Assembly (NCBI GenBank): GCA_001896555.1
Contig: MPOS01000012.1
Location: 1-64,000 of the forward strand
Source: Candidatus Phosphitivorax anaerolimi
GTDB lineage: Bacteria; Desulfobacterota; Desulfomonilia; UBA1062
Direction: 5' to 3'
Length of the DNA stretch: 64,000 bases
Of the stretch, positions 46,257 through 55,886 are shown piece after piece; within the stretch, counting starts at the first letter, position 1, and each line of letters begins with the position of its first letter. The notes under the pieces were generated by a model that saw nothing but the letters and a program-made list of their open reading frames with translations, had not been told where the DNA came from and ran no database searches. The position numbers and the translations under genes are program-made.

Positions 46257-46766
46257 CTACTGGAGCTTTTCGAGAGCGGCCTTGACAAAGGCGGGGATGT
46301 CGCTCGGCTGGCGGCTTGACACCAGGTTTCCATCCACCACCACCTCCTTGTCGACAAATTCAGCGCCCGAGTTCTTGATGTCCTGGATGATGGACTTCCA
46401 CCCCGTGACCTTCCGGTTTTTCAGCTTCTGCGCGGTGATGAGAATCTGCGGCGCGTGGCAGATGGCGAAGACGGGTTTGCCGCTGTCGATGAAGCTGCCT
46501 GCAAAGGAAACAGCCTCGTCGTGGGCACGGAGGTTGTCCGGAGAGTGCCCGCCGGGAATGAAGAGCGCATCGAAATCAGCAGGCGAGGTATCGGCCACAG
46601 ACTCATCGATGTGCACCCTGGTTCCCTTTTTCTTGCCCGACACGTCCTTCCCCTTTTCAAGACCCACGTGAATGAGCTGGTGTCCCTTCTCCCTGAATTT
46701 TGCTGCAGGCTCTGTGTATTCAACGTCTTCGAACTGCTCTCCAATGAGTACGGCTATTCTGGACAT
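46257..46766 (-). CDS. DJ-1/PfpI family protein
   Basis: The 169-residue protein has the class-I glutamine-amidotransferase-like fold, with the nucleophile-elbow cysteine in VFAICHAPQIL and an early acidic residue in LIGEQFEDVEYTEP. FIPGGHSPDNLR and the late GWKSIIQDIKNSGAEFVDKE are typical of the PfpI/YhbO group, which has been described as protease, glyoxalase or deglycase. A stress role is likely. The ATG at 46766 is chosen over a longer frame start at 46826 with no family similarity. Confidence 0.88.
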   Translation of the reverse strand: MSRIAVLIGEQFEDVEYTEPAAKFREKGHQLIHVGLEKGKDVSGKKKGTRVHIDESVADTSPADFDALFIPGGHSPDNLRAHDEAVSFAGSFIDSGKPVFAICHAPQILITAQKLKNRKVTGWKSIIQDIKNSGAEFVDKEVVVDGNLVSSRQPSDIPAFVKAALEKLQ

Positions 46767-47160
46767 GGTATGCCTCCCTGACGTTCCGCCGGGCAACCAC
46801 CTCTGAAACTTGAAGGAGGTCTGCACGGATGTTCATCACAAAGGGCGGATGCCCGCGGAATGGTCCATGGAGGGTATCCAAGATACATGCCATGAGGCGC
46901 AGGAACCCGGAATCGGACAGGGAAAACCCAGGTATGCGAAGCATCCGGGTCCTTTCATGGATAGGGAGGTCACGCCGGGGATGTTTCCTTCAACAGGACA
47001 GGGATGCTCGAAGCAGATCCCCAAGGCTTCCCATGAGGGAAGGGTTTCACTCGTGCAGTGCGGTCGTCCTGTGCTGCAGGATTCCGTGGCATCTGCTGGG
47101 TACGGAATCCTCCATGACCTCATTCCATGATGGCCCCGCTGCAGTACGAACCCGGCACCC
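46767..47160. other. intergenic region with hairpin at 47078-47111
   Basis: No gene is seen. A perfect 10-base stem (AGGATTCCGT and its complement) with a 14-base loop lies ~50 bases past the stop of the cysteine-desulfurase-like gene and may end that transcript. Confidence 0.45.
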
Positions 47161-48633
47161 TCACGACGGGAGGCCCTTCTTGATCTGTTCTACCTTGTCC
47201 CAGAACTCGCGCTCCTTTTTCTTCATGGGCCGGTCCTCGTCGTGTGCTTTGTGCATGCCTGAGATCGTGATCCCGTTCTCGCCCAGGAGCGCCCCCACCT
47301 TTGTCTGGTCCTTGCTCAGGCATGCCAGGGCTATGGACGAGCAAGACCCGTGTGCGAGGTCGCGAGGTCTGGCCGCCAGGGAAAAGGCGATGCCTTTGCC
47401 GCTGAGGATCTCCCGCGCGCCGGCAGCGCTCTCCCGGTCGGGAAAGGTGAACATGGTCACATCCTTGCCCCTCGATGCAGCGGCAAAGCCCCTGAGGCTT
47501 TCGATCGCCCCGGCCAGGCTCTTGATGGTGCGCCTGATCTGCTCTTCCTTGTTTTCCCACCCGAGGCTCAGCCGAATGGTGCCCGAGGCATATTCCTTCT
47601 CAAGCCCGAGGGCCGCAAGGGCAGGGGACATCTCACGGCCCTCGATGCCCGGGCTGTAGCGGGATGACACTATGATGTCTTCAGCATCGAGACAGGCTGC
47701 CAGGTCGTCTGCCGAAACCCCCTTGAACGACAGGCTCGATATGTGCGGCAGCCTGGGGGCGCCTGCTCCGTTGATCTTTACACCCGAGATCCTGTTCACG
47801 GCCTGCTGTTCGAGCGACTCCCTCAAAGACGTCATCAGGACGCTGTTGTTCTCCAGGTCGCGCTGTGCGATGCTGCACGCCAGGCCGAAACCCGCTATGC
47901 AGGGGACATTGAGGGTGCCCGGCCTGATGCCCTGCTCCTGCCCCGATCCGAAGAGAACGGGCTCGATCGCGTCCCGGTCCGCGACAAAGAGCGCGCCCGC
48001 TCCCTTTGGCCCGTAGAGCTTGTGGGACGAGATGCTCAGGAGGTCGACATGCAGCGCGCGGACATCCAGAGGGACCTTGCCTGCGCTCTGCACCGCGTCG
48101 CAGTGAAAGACGATGCCCCTCTCGCGGGCCATGGCGCCGATCTCCTCAACAGGCTGAAGAGTCCCTGTCTCGTTGCTCGCGTGCACGACGCTGATGAGGA
48201 TGGTGTCGTCGCACAGGACCTGCCGCACCTGTTCGGGATCGACCCTGCCCTGATCGTCGACCGGCATGACGCTGATGCGGAACCCTCGGCTTTCCAGATG
48301 CCTGCAGACGTTGAGGACCGATGCGTGCTCCACCGCGGTGGTGACGATGTGATTGCCCTTCTTGCGCCCGGCACATGCGGCGCCGAGCACGGCGAGGTTG
48401 TTAGCCTCGGTGCCGCCGCTGGTGAACACGATCTCGGCGGGTGAGGCGTTGATGAGGGCCGCCACCCGTAAGCGCGCCTCATCGACCGCCCGTTTCGACC
48501 TCCGGCCGAGCCCGGAAGGGGATGAGGGGACTCCGAAATGATTGCCGAAGAACGGCAGCATCAGCCCCACGACATCGGGATGCACAGGCGTGGTTGCGGC
48601 ATGGTCGAGAAAAAGCTCTCTTGCGTGAGACAT
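47161..48633 (-). CDS. cysteine desulfurase homologue fused to DUF3343, catalytic Cys missing
   Basis: The N-terminal ~380 residues are a NifS/IscS-type class V aminotransferase: LFLDHAATTPVHPDV, the PLP region SGGTEANNLAVLGAA, HCDAVQSAGKVPLDV and the Schiff-base lysine in SISSHKLYGPKG. At the place of the SSGSACTS loop the sequence reads SSRYSPGIEG, so the catalytic cysteine is a proline. The C-terminal ~80 residues (starting VTMFTFPDRESAAGAREILS) match DUF3343, a small domain often encoded near sulfur- and selenium-handling genes, and contain two cysteines in HGSCSSIALACLS. The protein may use a different cysteine or a different chemistry. It lies ~25 bases after a flavodoxin gene and is likely co-transcribed with it. 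Confidence 0.85.
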   Translation of the reverse strand: MSHARELFLDHAATTPVHPDVVGLMLPFFGNHFGVPSSPSGLGRRSKRAVDEARLRVAALINASPAEIVFTSGGTEANNLAVLGAACAGRKKGNHIVTTAVEHASVLNVCRHLESRGFRISVMPVDDQGRVDPEQVRQVLCDDTILISVVHASNETGTLQPVEEIGAMARERGIVFHCDAVQSAGKVPLDVRALHVDLLSISSHKLYGPKGAGALFVADRDAIEPVLFGSGQEQGIRPGTLNVPCIAGFGLACSIAQRDLENNSVLMTSLRESLEQQAVNRISGVKINGAGAPRLPHISSLSFKGVSADDLAACLDAEDIIVSSRYSPGIEGREMSPALAALGLEKEYASGTIRLSLGWENKEEQIRRTIKSLAGAIESLRGFAAASRGKDVTMFTFPDRESAAGAREILSGKGIAFSLAARPRDLAHGSCSSIALACLSKDQTKVGALLGENGITISGMHKAHDEDRPMKKKEREFWDKVEQIKKGLPS

Positions 48634-48657
48634 GGAGAAAGTCCTTTCTCTCGTTCT

Positions 48658-49140
48658 TTAAGAGGCGAGCCTGCCGGCAAGCTCGGCGACCCGTGCACCC
48701 AGCTTCTCGGCATTGGCCTTTGCAGCGGCGTCAGGGGCCCCGATGCAAGCGACGCCGTAGTGGCCGGTAGCATTCATGGGGTCGCCTATGATGATCATGC
48801 CGTAGATGAGCATGGCCTGGATGATGGAGAATAGGGTGGTCTCCTTGCCTCCCGTGGGGTCACCCCCGGTGGCGAAGGCAGCGCCGATCTTGTTCTCCAT
48901 CTTCTTCCTGATCCCTACGAACTCGTCGAAGACCTTCTTCATCTCGTAGGCCATGCCGCCGAAGTATACCGGCGAGCCGGCGATCAGCGCATCGCACGCC
49001 AGAAAATCTTCCCGTGTGACCTCGGAGGTGCTCTTCATTGTGCACTGTGCGCCCTTTACCGTGCGTACCCCTTCGGCAACCGCCTCGGCAAGTTTCCGGG
49101 TGTTGCCGCTCCTGGAGTAGTACATGACAAGAACGTTCAT
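48658..49140 (-). CDS. flavodoxin-family protein (WrbA-like)
   Basis: A single flavodoxin-like domain of 160 residues has the FMN phosphate loop in MYYSRSGNTRKLAEAV, AGSPVYFGGMAYEMKKVFDE (hydrophobic FMN wall) and AAFATGGDPTGGKETT. It is related to WrbA and other NAD(P)H-quinone or FMN-reductase proteins; the electron partner is unknown. Upstream of the cysteine-desulfurase-like gene in the same operon, it may supply or accept electrons there. Confidence 0.85.
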   Translation of the reverse strand: MNVLVMYYSRSGNTRKLAEAVAEGVRTVKGAQCTMKSTSEVTREDFLACDALIAGSPVYFGGMAYEMKKVFDEFVGIRKKMENKIGAAFATGGDPTGGKETTLFSIIQAMLIYGMIIIGDPMNATGHYGVACIGAPDAAAKANAEKLGARVAELAGRLAS

Positions 49141-49230
49141 ACAGTCTCCTCTCGCGAATCACTTTTGGTGATAAGATAAAGGGTTATCCCGCTGTGATCA
49201 AGGGATTTCCCTGCAGGAGAGCACAGGTTC

Positions 49231-49285
49231 GGGGTCAGGTCTCAACATATGACACACCCAGTGTCATATGTTGAGACCTGACCCC
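49231..49285. repeat. REP-like perfect 25-bp inverted repeat
   Basis: Two perfectly complementary 25-base arms (49231-49255 beginning GGGGTCAGGTCTCAAC, and 49261-49285 ending GAGACCTGACCCC) enclose the loop ACCCA. The form matches REP elements that are moved by Y1 (RAYT) transposases in many Proteobacteria. It lies in the gap between the flavodoxin gene and the alpha/beta hydrolase gene. No transposase is near. Confidence 0.75.
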
Positions 49286-49363
49286 TTGATGAGCTCTTGA
49301 TGCGTTAGAGGTGCTGCAGCGGCGCCCGGCTCGCGCCTCCCCTGGGGTGCGGGAGGGCGGGTT

Positions 49364-50638
49364 TCAGTCCAGCACGACGCGGTCCTCGACCCCTCCTTCT
49401 ACGCTGCCCATGGTGGAAAGACGGTCGATCGCCTCCTGGTCGCCTTTAACCTCTGCGTCGAGAAAGGTGAGCGCCCATGTGAAGATGTCACCCGCCCACG
49501 CCTCGTCAAACTCGTGGGTCACGCCCGAGAGCGCGACCAGCCTGCGGGTGCCGGCGAGGCGTGATATTCCCTCCTCGGCTTCGGTGATCGGGGCGGTCGT
49601 GTCCGCTGTGCCGCTGATGCCGAGGAAGGGCAGATCGATGCCTTCGAGCCCATCCTGGTCTCGCCCGAACGCCGGCAGGATTGGCTGTCCGAAATACGGC
49701 ACGTAGCCGACTGCAGCCAGGATCCGCTCGTCGAGGGTGATCTGTTCCCACGACGACCCGAGGTCGAAGAACGAGGTCGTCAGGCCGGCCCCTCCGAGCA
49801 GCAGCATGGTCTCACCCCCCATGCTCGCTCCGAAGCCGCCGATCCGTGTCTCGTCGAGGTGATCTTGCCATTGAGGATGCGTGAGCACGAGGTCGAGTGC
49901 CGCGGATATCGAGAGCGGTCTGAGCGCCTGCAAGGCCGTAAAATTTTCCAGGTTCGACGCCACCGCTATGGCGTCGTCAAGATCCTCGATCATGAGGTTG
50001 GAAAAGCGCAGGTCTCCGTGAAACGGTGCGATCACGACATAGCCGTGGCTCGCAAGAACGGATATAGCGAAGAAGTAATCATCGGTGATCGGGCTGCCCA
50101 TATAGCCGTGGGAGAACACCACGACCGGATAGCGGACCGATTCATCTGCGAACAGGGGAGCTTCCGACCCGGTCTGCATGTGCGGCACGACCACATCGGT
50201 CTGCGGCGGGTTGAGCGGATAATCGGGCCGGGGATTGTCATCCGTGGTGGGGTAGCACACAACCACGACGAACTCGATCTCCTGCCCGGCAAAGTCACCA
50301 TAGATGTCCGAGTCCTGCGGAGCAGTCACGGTGACAATGAGCGTATTGTCCGGGTCGGCCAGCAGATCGGTCACATAGCGCCCTGTGTCCTCATCCGCCG
50401 GCAGGCCTTCCCAGTAGTCCGTCACGTCCTCATCCGCCCCCAGTCGAGTGAAATCCTGGGCCACGTTGCTGCACGCAACCTCAAGGGGGCCCGGCAGAGA
50501 CACGGGCTGCACGACCTCGGTCAGCCCATCAGGGCCCGGCTGATCGTCATCATCATCGCCGCACGAAACGAGAAACGCACACAGGAAAAGCACGAGGGGA
50601 ACGAGTATGACTCTGACAGACTTGGTTGCAGCAGCCAT
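49364..50638 (-). CDS. alpha/beta-hydrolase lipoprotein (PAF-acetylhydrolase/dienelactone-hydrolase-like)
   Basis: The signal ends in the lipobox LVSC at about residue 26 followed by an Asp run (CGDDDDDQ), so this is a surface or periplasmic lipoprotein. The hydrolase domain has VVFSHGYMGSP (oxyanion region), the nucleophile elbow GFGASMGGE with serine, an aspartate in LGISGTADTTAP and a histidine in LSGVTHEFDEAW, a complete catalytic triad. Substrate is unknown; esters of lipids or xenobiotics are possible. It is divergent from rnd. Confidence 0.8.
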   Translation of the reverse strand: MAAATKSVRVILVPLVLFLCAFLVSCGDDDDDQPGPDGLTEVVQPVSLPGPLEVACSNVAQDFTRLGADEDVTDYWEGLPADEDTGRYVTDLLADPDNTLIVTVTAPQDSDIYGDFAGQEIEFVVVVCYPTTDDNPRPDYPLNPPQTDVVVPHMQTGSEAPLFADESVRYPVVVFSHGYMGSPITDDYFFAISVLASHGYVVIAPFHGDLRFSNLMIEDLDDAIAVASNLENFTALQALRPLSISAALDLVLTHPQWQDHLDETRIGGFGASMGGETMLLLGGAGLTTSFFDLGSSWEQITLDERILAAVGYVPYFGQPILPAFGRDQDGLEGIDLPFLGISGTADTTAPITEAEEGISRLAGTRRLVALSGVTHEFDEAWAGDIFTWALTFLDAEVKGDQEAIDRLSTMGSVEGGVEDRVVLD

Positions 50639-50824
50639 GGATTCCTCCTTTTTCAGCAGACTCAGAAAAAATCAACGGGATCAGGCGCCATAAAGGCATG
50701 CACGAGGCGGACAGGTTACATGGCAAAAGACATGATCCCTTTAAGTATCCCATAACCGGTATTCCACTGGTCTCAATCCTTTATCGCTTTCGCCGCCACA
50801 GGAAATACGATATAGAGGCGTACC

Positions 50825-51709
50825 ATGAGTGTCATCGAACTGAAGAACGACCATGAAATTCATCGCTACCTGGATGCTCTCGACGAACGCGGCCAAAAGA
50901 CGGTCGCCGTCGATGTGGAGGCAGAGTTCAATCTGCACTGCTACGGGGAACACCTTTGCCTTGTCCAGATCTTCGACCTGGAGAACGAGGTCGTTATCGA
51001 CCCCTTGCGGCTGAAGAGCAGCGAGGGCATAAAGAGGTTTTTCGAAAAGCGCGACCTGCTGAAGGTCATGTATGACTCGATGAGCGATGCAGCGCTGCTC
51101 GAGAAAGCATACGGCATCAGGCTCAAATCGGTGCTCGACCTGAGGCCTGCGGTTGCGCTGCTGGACTACCCGAAGCAGGGCCTGGCGTACGTTCTCGAAG
51201 AAGAGCTGGGCGTGGCCCCCCTGGACAAGAAGAAGTTTCAGCAGTACAACTGGATGAGAAGGCCGATCGACAAAAGCGCCCTCGAATATGCCATGGGCGA
51301 TGTGAGGCATCTGTTCAGACTCAAGGATGCGCTGCTGAACAAGCTCGGAAACAGGGGGCTGCTGGATGCCTTCTTCCTCCAGAACCTCATGCTTCAGGAC
51401 GGGCAGAATGGCAGGAAAAACAGGCAGGAAAAATACGAAAAGGCCAAGGGATATTACCGGCTCGACAAAGGCCGGCAGGAGCTGTTCAAAGAGCTCTTTT
51501 TCGTAAGGGACGAGTTTGCAAAAAAGCTCAACAAGCCCCCGGACTATGTGTTCAGCAACGCCAGGCTGCTCGACCTGTGCAAAAACCGCATCCACGACCC
51601 GGATTTCGTCCGGCAGGGCATCAACCCCAGGATCGCGCGTCCGGTGCGGGAAGAGATCTTCAGCCGGTTTGCCGAGATCGTGCAGCAGCGGCAGGAGACT
51701 CCCGGCTGA
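50825..51709 (+). CDS. rnd: ribonuclease D (3'-5' exoribonuclease)
   Basis: The exonuclease domain (about residues 1-190) has the DEDDy residues: D and E in VAVDVEAEF, D in VMYDSMSDAALL and Y...D in LEYAMGDVRHL. A single HRDC domain follows (about 215-290). At 294 residues it is shorter than the E. coli enzyme (375), which has two such domains. RNase D trims the 3' ends of tRNA precursors and other stable RNAs. GAGG lies upstream of the ATG. Confidence 0.9.
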   Translation: MSVIELKNDHEIHRYLDALDERGQKTVAVDVEAEFNLHCYGEHLCLVQIFDLENEVVIDPLRLKSSEGIKRFFEKRDLLKVMYDSMSDAALLEKAYGIRLKSVLDLRPAVALLDYPKQGLAYVLEEELGVAPLDKKKFQQYNWMRRPIDKSALEYAMGDVRHLFRLKDALLNKLGNRGLLDAFFLQNLMLQDGQNGRKNRQEKYEKAKGYYRLDKGRQELFKELFFVRDEFAKKLNKPPDYVFSNARLLDLCKNRIHDPDFVRQGINPRIARPVREEIFSRFAEIVQQRQETPG

Positions 51710-51805
51710 AGCCGGCGGAAGCCAGGGGTTGGAGATGAGGTCTGCTTCGGGCATGCCGACTCTTTTCAGGCCGCGGCCCGGCACCGTATTTTACCGGAGA
51801 TGTGA

Positions 51806-52120
51806 ATGAAGAAGGTCTTTACATCCTGTTCATTAGGCGACGCATACTGCGTGAAAGCGCTGCTCGAGGCCGAAGGCATCGAGTCGATGATCCGGAATGA
51901 ATCTCTGCTGCAGGGCCAGGCCACGGTCGACGGCCACCCCTCGGTGTGGATTCTGGACGACAGCCTTCTGGAAGCAGCTGAATCGATAGTATCCAGATGC
52001 GCAAGCAGCGAAGGCCGGCCCTGCGGGAGATCGTGGAAATGCCCGAAGTGCGGCGAGCTGCACGACCCCCAGTTTGCGGCGTGCTGGCAGTGCGGGACAG
52101 ACCGTCCGGATGAACAGTGA
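51806..52120 (+). CDS. DUF2007 domain protein with C-terminal zinc ribbon
   Basis: The first ~65 residues (VFTSCSLGDAYCVKALLEAE and later VWILDDSLLEAAESIV) match the DUF2007 fold, thought to be a small signalling domain related to PII-type sensors. The C-terminus carries CPKCGE and CWQCG, a zinc ribbon. The function is unknown. GGAG lies eight bases before the ATG. It follows rnd by ~95 bases. Confidence 0.78.
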   Translation: MKKVFTSCSLGDAYCVKALLEAEGIESMIRNESLLQGQATVDGHPSVWILDDSLLEAAESIVSRCASSEGRPCGRSWKCPKCGELHDPQFAACWQCGTDRPDEQ

Positions 52121-52239
52121 TTGCAGGAGCGTGAACCCGCGGATGAAATGTGAACCTATCCCGGGTTTGCCTTGATTTGCTCGGTCATCCCTGGTAGACG
52201 CTGAAGAGAAGCCAAAATTCATTCCCAGAGAACACCGTC

Positions 52240-53631
52240 ATGAACAGAACGAAAGAAAAGAAATCCCGCCCTGAAAGACCCAGCCCGGATACAGGGATAT
52301 GCCGGTTATTCTTCGAGGCATCCCGCGATGCCTTTTTCTGCTGGGACGTCACGGGGCGCATCACCCATGCAAATCCGGCTGCCTCGGATCTCATCGGGAC
52401 AAAAGCCAGGGATATTCCAGGAAAGGATATCGCAGATCTGTTTGCAAACCCACAGGATGCGGAGCAGGCCCTCTCAGCATTGCAGCAGGATGGCGGAGAA
52501 GGACTGAGAAAGACCTGTCCTTTACGCAGAGGCAAGGACAGGGTCGATTGCGAGATCTCGTTTCATGTGCTTCGGAACAACAGCGGGAGGATCACCGGTT
52601 ATGGCGCCGTTGTCAGGGACATATCGGCGCAGAGGCTGGGTGACGAAGAGCTCGCGAAAAAGACGGCCGAGCTCTCGAAGCGGGTCCGCGAGCTCGGCAT
52701 CATGTATGAGATCTCTGCTGTCATCGACCGGCGCGGACGGCCGTTTCCCGAGATCGTTCAGGGCGTGCTCGATCTGGTGCCACGGATTGTGGCTTACCCT
52801 GAGATTGCCTGTGCGCGGATCACCATCGACGATGAGGAGTACCATTCAGCGGGTTTCCATCCGACCCCGTGGCACATAAAGAGCGACATCATGGCCCGGT
52901 GCGGAGTCGCCGGCTCGCTGGAGGTGTTCTACCGGGAGGAGCGGCCGGCTGCCTTTGAAGGCCCGTTCACCAGAGAGGAGAAGGGCCTCATCGACAATAT
53001 CGCGTCACGCCTGGGGAGGGTGGTTGCCCGGAAGCGCTCGGAAGAGATGCTGGTCGAAAGCGAAGAGCGCTACCGGAGCCTGTTCGAAGACTCCCGTGAC
53101 GCCATCTATACAGTCTCGCGCGACGGCGTCATCCTCGACGCCAACGGGGCCGCCATGGAGCTTTTCGGATATGGGCACGCCGAGATGATAGGCATGAACG
53201 TGCAGCAGCTATACGCAGATCCCGGTGTCAGGGCCTATTTCCAGAGTGAGATCGAGGAAAAGGGGGCGGTGAGAAACTTCGAGGTCAGGCTTAAAAAGAA
53301 GAACGGCACCGTCATGGACTGCCTGTATACATCGAGCGTGCGCAGAACCCCGGGAGGCGGCGGCGTGATCGGCTACCACTGCATCATCCGGGACATCACC
53401 GAGAGCAAGCGTGCAGAGAACGAGAAGCAGCGCCTCATAGACGAACTCAAGGACGCCCTGGACAAGATCAAAACGCTTAAAGGGCTCATACCCATCTGTG
53501 CATCCTGCAAGAAGATCAGGGATGACAAGGGATACTGGAACCGGCTGGAAGAATATCTGGAGGCGCAGACAGAAGCTGTCTTCAGTCACGGCCTGTGCCC
53601 CGAGTGTCAGAAGCGCTTCGAAGAGGAATAA
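52240..53631 (+). CDS. multi-PAS sensory protein without recognised output domain
   Basis: Two PAS domains (about residues 20-140 and 270-390) flank a GAF-like region (about 155-265). After the second PAS and a coiled coil (about 390-415) the protein ends with a cysteine motif, LIPICASCKKIRDDKGYW ... GLCPECQKRF. I remember this tail from many deltaproteobacterial PAS proteins; it may bind zinc. There is no kinase, GGDEF or EAL domain, so it probably works through a protein partner. Confidence 0.82.
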   Translation: MNRTKEKKSRPERPSPDTGICRLFFEASRDAFFCWDVTGRITHANPAASDLIGTKARDIPGKDIADLFANPQDAEQALSALQQDGGEGLRKTCPLRRGKDRVDCEISFHVLRNNSGRITGYGAVVRDISAQRLGDEELAKKTAELSKRVRELGIMYEISAVIDRRGRPFPEIVQGVLDLVPRIVAYPEIACARITIDDEEYHSAGFHPTPWHIKSDIMARCGVAGSLEVFYREERPAAFEGPFTREEKGLIDNIASRLGRVVARKRSEEMLVESEERYRSLFEDSRDAIYTVSRDGVILDANGAAMELFGYGHAEMIGMNVQQLYADPGVRAYFQSEIEEKGAVRNFEVRLKKKNGTVMDCLYTSSVRRTPGGGGVIGYHCIIRDITESKRAENEKQRLIDELKDALDKIKTLKGLIPICASCKKIRDDKGYWNRLEEYLEAQTEAVFSHGLCPECQKRFEEE

Positions 53632-54116
53632 TGGCCTGATCCCCCCTGTCGCGGCCTTTCAGCGGCAGGTGAGATTTTAGCCGGATTCAGAACCTATGAG
53701 AGATATTTCGACTTGCCATAAGGGCTGTAGATTCTATACACTTACCGGCAAGGTGTTATCACTGGAAGGGAATTTGGGCAAATCCGGCAACAACAACAAA
53801 CATCATCACACAGAAGCCCTGTAGATATAGGACTTCGAAGAACTCATTCGTAAGGCACGCAAATAAGAGGGGCAGGCCGGATTACTGCAACCGGATATTG
53901 CCAGTGACGGTTAGCATGTATCCAACGCGGCAAGGTCCCGCGATGTGCCTGTTTACGAAGCCGTAAGAGTGTGTAGATGCCTTTCTGAGCAAAGGCTGAT
54001 GACGATATGCAGGCGGGTGCAGAGGTGCCGATAGCGCTCGCCGATGACCGCCGGTGGGGCCCGGGATGATGATGGCGCATTATGATGCGCTCAATTGCAG
54101 GAGCTAGAGACAACCC
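53632..54116. other. intergenic region of ~485 bp, no gene seen
   Basis: It lies between the PAS protein and the antiporter gene, both on the plus strand. I see no convincing gene on either strand and no repeat. The promoter for the antiporter gene is likely in the last 100 bases. Confidence 0.5.
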
Positions 54117-55583
54117 ATGGACGTCATATATGTTGTTGGACCGCTGATTCTGATCGCTGTCGTTCTGGCGGCGGTATGGCTCGATCGATGGAGTGTGCCG
54201 GTCATTCTGATCGCCCTGTGCGCAGGGATTGTCTCCGGCAGTGATGTCCTCAATCTCTGGTACTTCGACGACATCGAGCTTGCCAACAAGGTCGCCAATC
54301 TCGCCTTGGTGTTCATTCTGTTTCAAGGAGGCTTTTCGACCAGGCGGTCGGACTTCAAGGATGTTGCCTTGCCGGCAGGCGGACTGGCCACGTGGGGTGT
54401 TGTCCTGACTGCAGCTGCAACCTTCAGCGTTTTATATACACTTCTTGGCTGGCCCCTTGAAAAGGCATTGTTGCTCGCGGTCATTATCTCGTCTACCGAC
54501 GCAGCCGCTATCTTCTCGATTCTTCGACGGAAGCCTCTGCAGAAACGAGTGACATCGATTACCGAAATCGAAAGCGCCACCAACGACCCGATGGCGATCA
54601 TCCTCACCGTGGCGGCGATCGGCGTGCTCACTTCCGCTCATTCGGCGTGGTTGATGACGGGGATTGTCTTTGTCTGGAAATTCACCGTAGCGCCGCTGGT
54701 GGGGTGGCTGCTGGCGCGCGGGGCGTTGTGGCTGTTCAATCGTCTCAGCCTTCAAGACCGCGGCCATTATTATGTTCTATCATTGGGGATCGTGCTCCTC
54801 GTGTATGGAGTTGCAGAATCGATCAAAACCAGCGGGATGCTGGCGGTCTTCATCGCCGGCTATATCATGGGCAACAGACCTTTCGTCCACAAACAGGGGG
54901 TGGCGAATTTCTCGGCGGCTCTCGCAACAGTGGCCAACATCGGAATGTTCGTGTTGCTGGGTCTTCAAGTCTTCCCTCACCAATGGGCGGAACTATGGCA
55001 CGAAGGAATCATCCTCTTTGCGGTCTTGACCTTCATCGCACGCCCGTTTGCGGTCGGGCTCGGCACAGTAAGGATGGGCCTGAAGTGGAAGGAAAAGATC
55101 TTCATAGCCTGGGCAGGGCTCAGGGGCTCGGTTCCGGTCATTCTGGCCACCTATCCTGCGGCGGCGGGCATGGCTATTGGTCAAGAGGTGTTCAATCTGG
55201 TGTTCTTTGCCGTTCTTCTGTCGATCGGTGTGCAGGGGAGCACCCTGGGGGTGTTTGCGAGATGGCTCGGTCTGGTCCGCCCCTTGCGCCCCACGCCTCT
55301 ATTCAATCTCGAGCTCGTGACCATGAGCGACAGCGACTACGATTTGATCGTGGTCGATCTTCCCGGCCCTGAAGGCGCACCCGGTGCGACCATTGCCGGT
55401 CTGCCGCTGCCACCCGGAGCGGTGATCACCTTGATCACACGCGGAAGAGAATTGATTATTCCGAAAGGGTCGACGCAGTTGCGCGGGTGGGACCAAGTTA
55501 CCGTTCTTGCCCATGCGAGCGAGGAGGATGAGATACGCTCGGTTTTGCTGAATGCAATTCCCGCCGAACCCGATGCGGAATGA
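54117..55583 (+). CDS. K+/H+ antiporter of the CPA1 NhaP2/CvrA type
   Basis: Twelve or so membrane helices span residues 5-395, with LFQGGFSTRRSDFK, the ion-site segment ISSTDAAAIFSILRR and ESATNDPMAIILTV, and IAWAGLRGSVPVILATYP, all typical of NhaP2/CvrA. A C-terminal RCK_C/TrkA-C domain (about 400-475) ends the protein. It exchanges protons for potassium or sodium across the inner membrane and helps in pH and salt control. Codon use seems slightly different from its neighbours. Length (488 residues) is less than the E. coli protein, which has another C-terminal domain. Confidence 0.88.
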   Translation: MDVIYVVGPLILIAVVLAAVWLDRWSVPVILIALCAGIVSGSDVLNLWYFDDIELANKVANLALVFILFQGGFSTRRSDFKDVALPAGGLATWGVVLTAAATFSVLYTLLGWPLEKALLLAVIISSTDAAAIFSILRRKPLQKRVTSITEIESATNDPMAIILTVAAIGVLTSAHSAWLMTGIVFVWKFTVAPLVGWLLARGALWLFNRLSLQDRGHYYVLSLGIVLLVYGVAESIKTSGMLAVFIAGYIMGNRPFVHKQGVANFSAALATVANIGMFVLLGLQVFPHQWAELWHEGIILFAVLTFIARPFAVGLGTVRMGLKWKEKIFIAWAGLRGSVPVILATYPAAAGMAIGQEVFNLVFFAVLLSIGVQGSTLGVFARWLGLVRPLRPTPLFNLELVTMSDSDYDLIVVDLPGPEGAPGATIAGLPLPPGAVITLITRGRELIIPKGSTQLRGWDQVTVLAHASEEDEIRSVLLNAIPAEPDAE

Positions 55584-55886
55584 GCCGCATTGCCGGCAGC
55601 GCGCATCCAACAGCGGTCTATGGCCAGTTCTGTTCCGGCTGTTTCTGCGTTCGGTTATCACTTCAAACGGCAGGGCAGCCAGCCTGGTGCTCCAGCCTTC
55701 CACAATGCTGTTTATCTCCTCCCTCAATTTTAAAAACATTAAGCCATTCGATGCTCCTTTGTTGCACGTTTTTTAAGCCCGCCGGCCGGCGGCTGTAAGC
55801 CATCATCATGGTTGGCTGATCGAGCGCTGTCCTCCCAACCTTTCGGGAAAACGAATGTGAACCCGTCTTCGATTTACATCCCCGAT
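55584..55886. other. intergenic region with GC palindrome
   Basis: No gene is seen. A 14-base perfect palindrome CCGCCGGCCGGCGG lies at 55779-55792, preceded by a T run, between the convergent antiporter and hipA remnants. It could act as a terminator. Confidence 0.4.
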
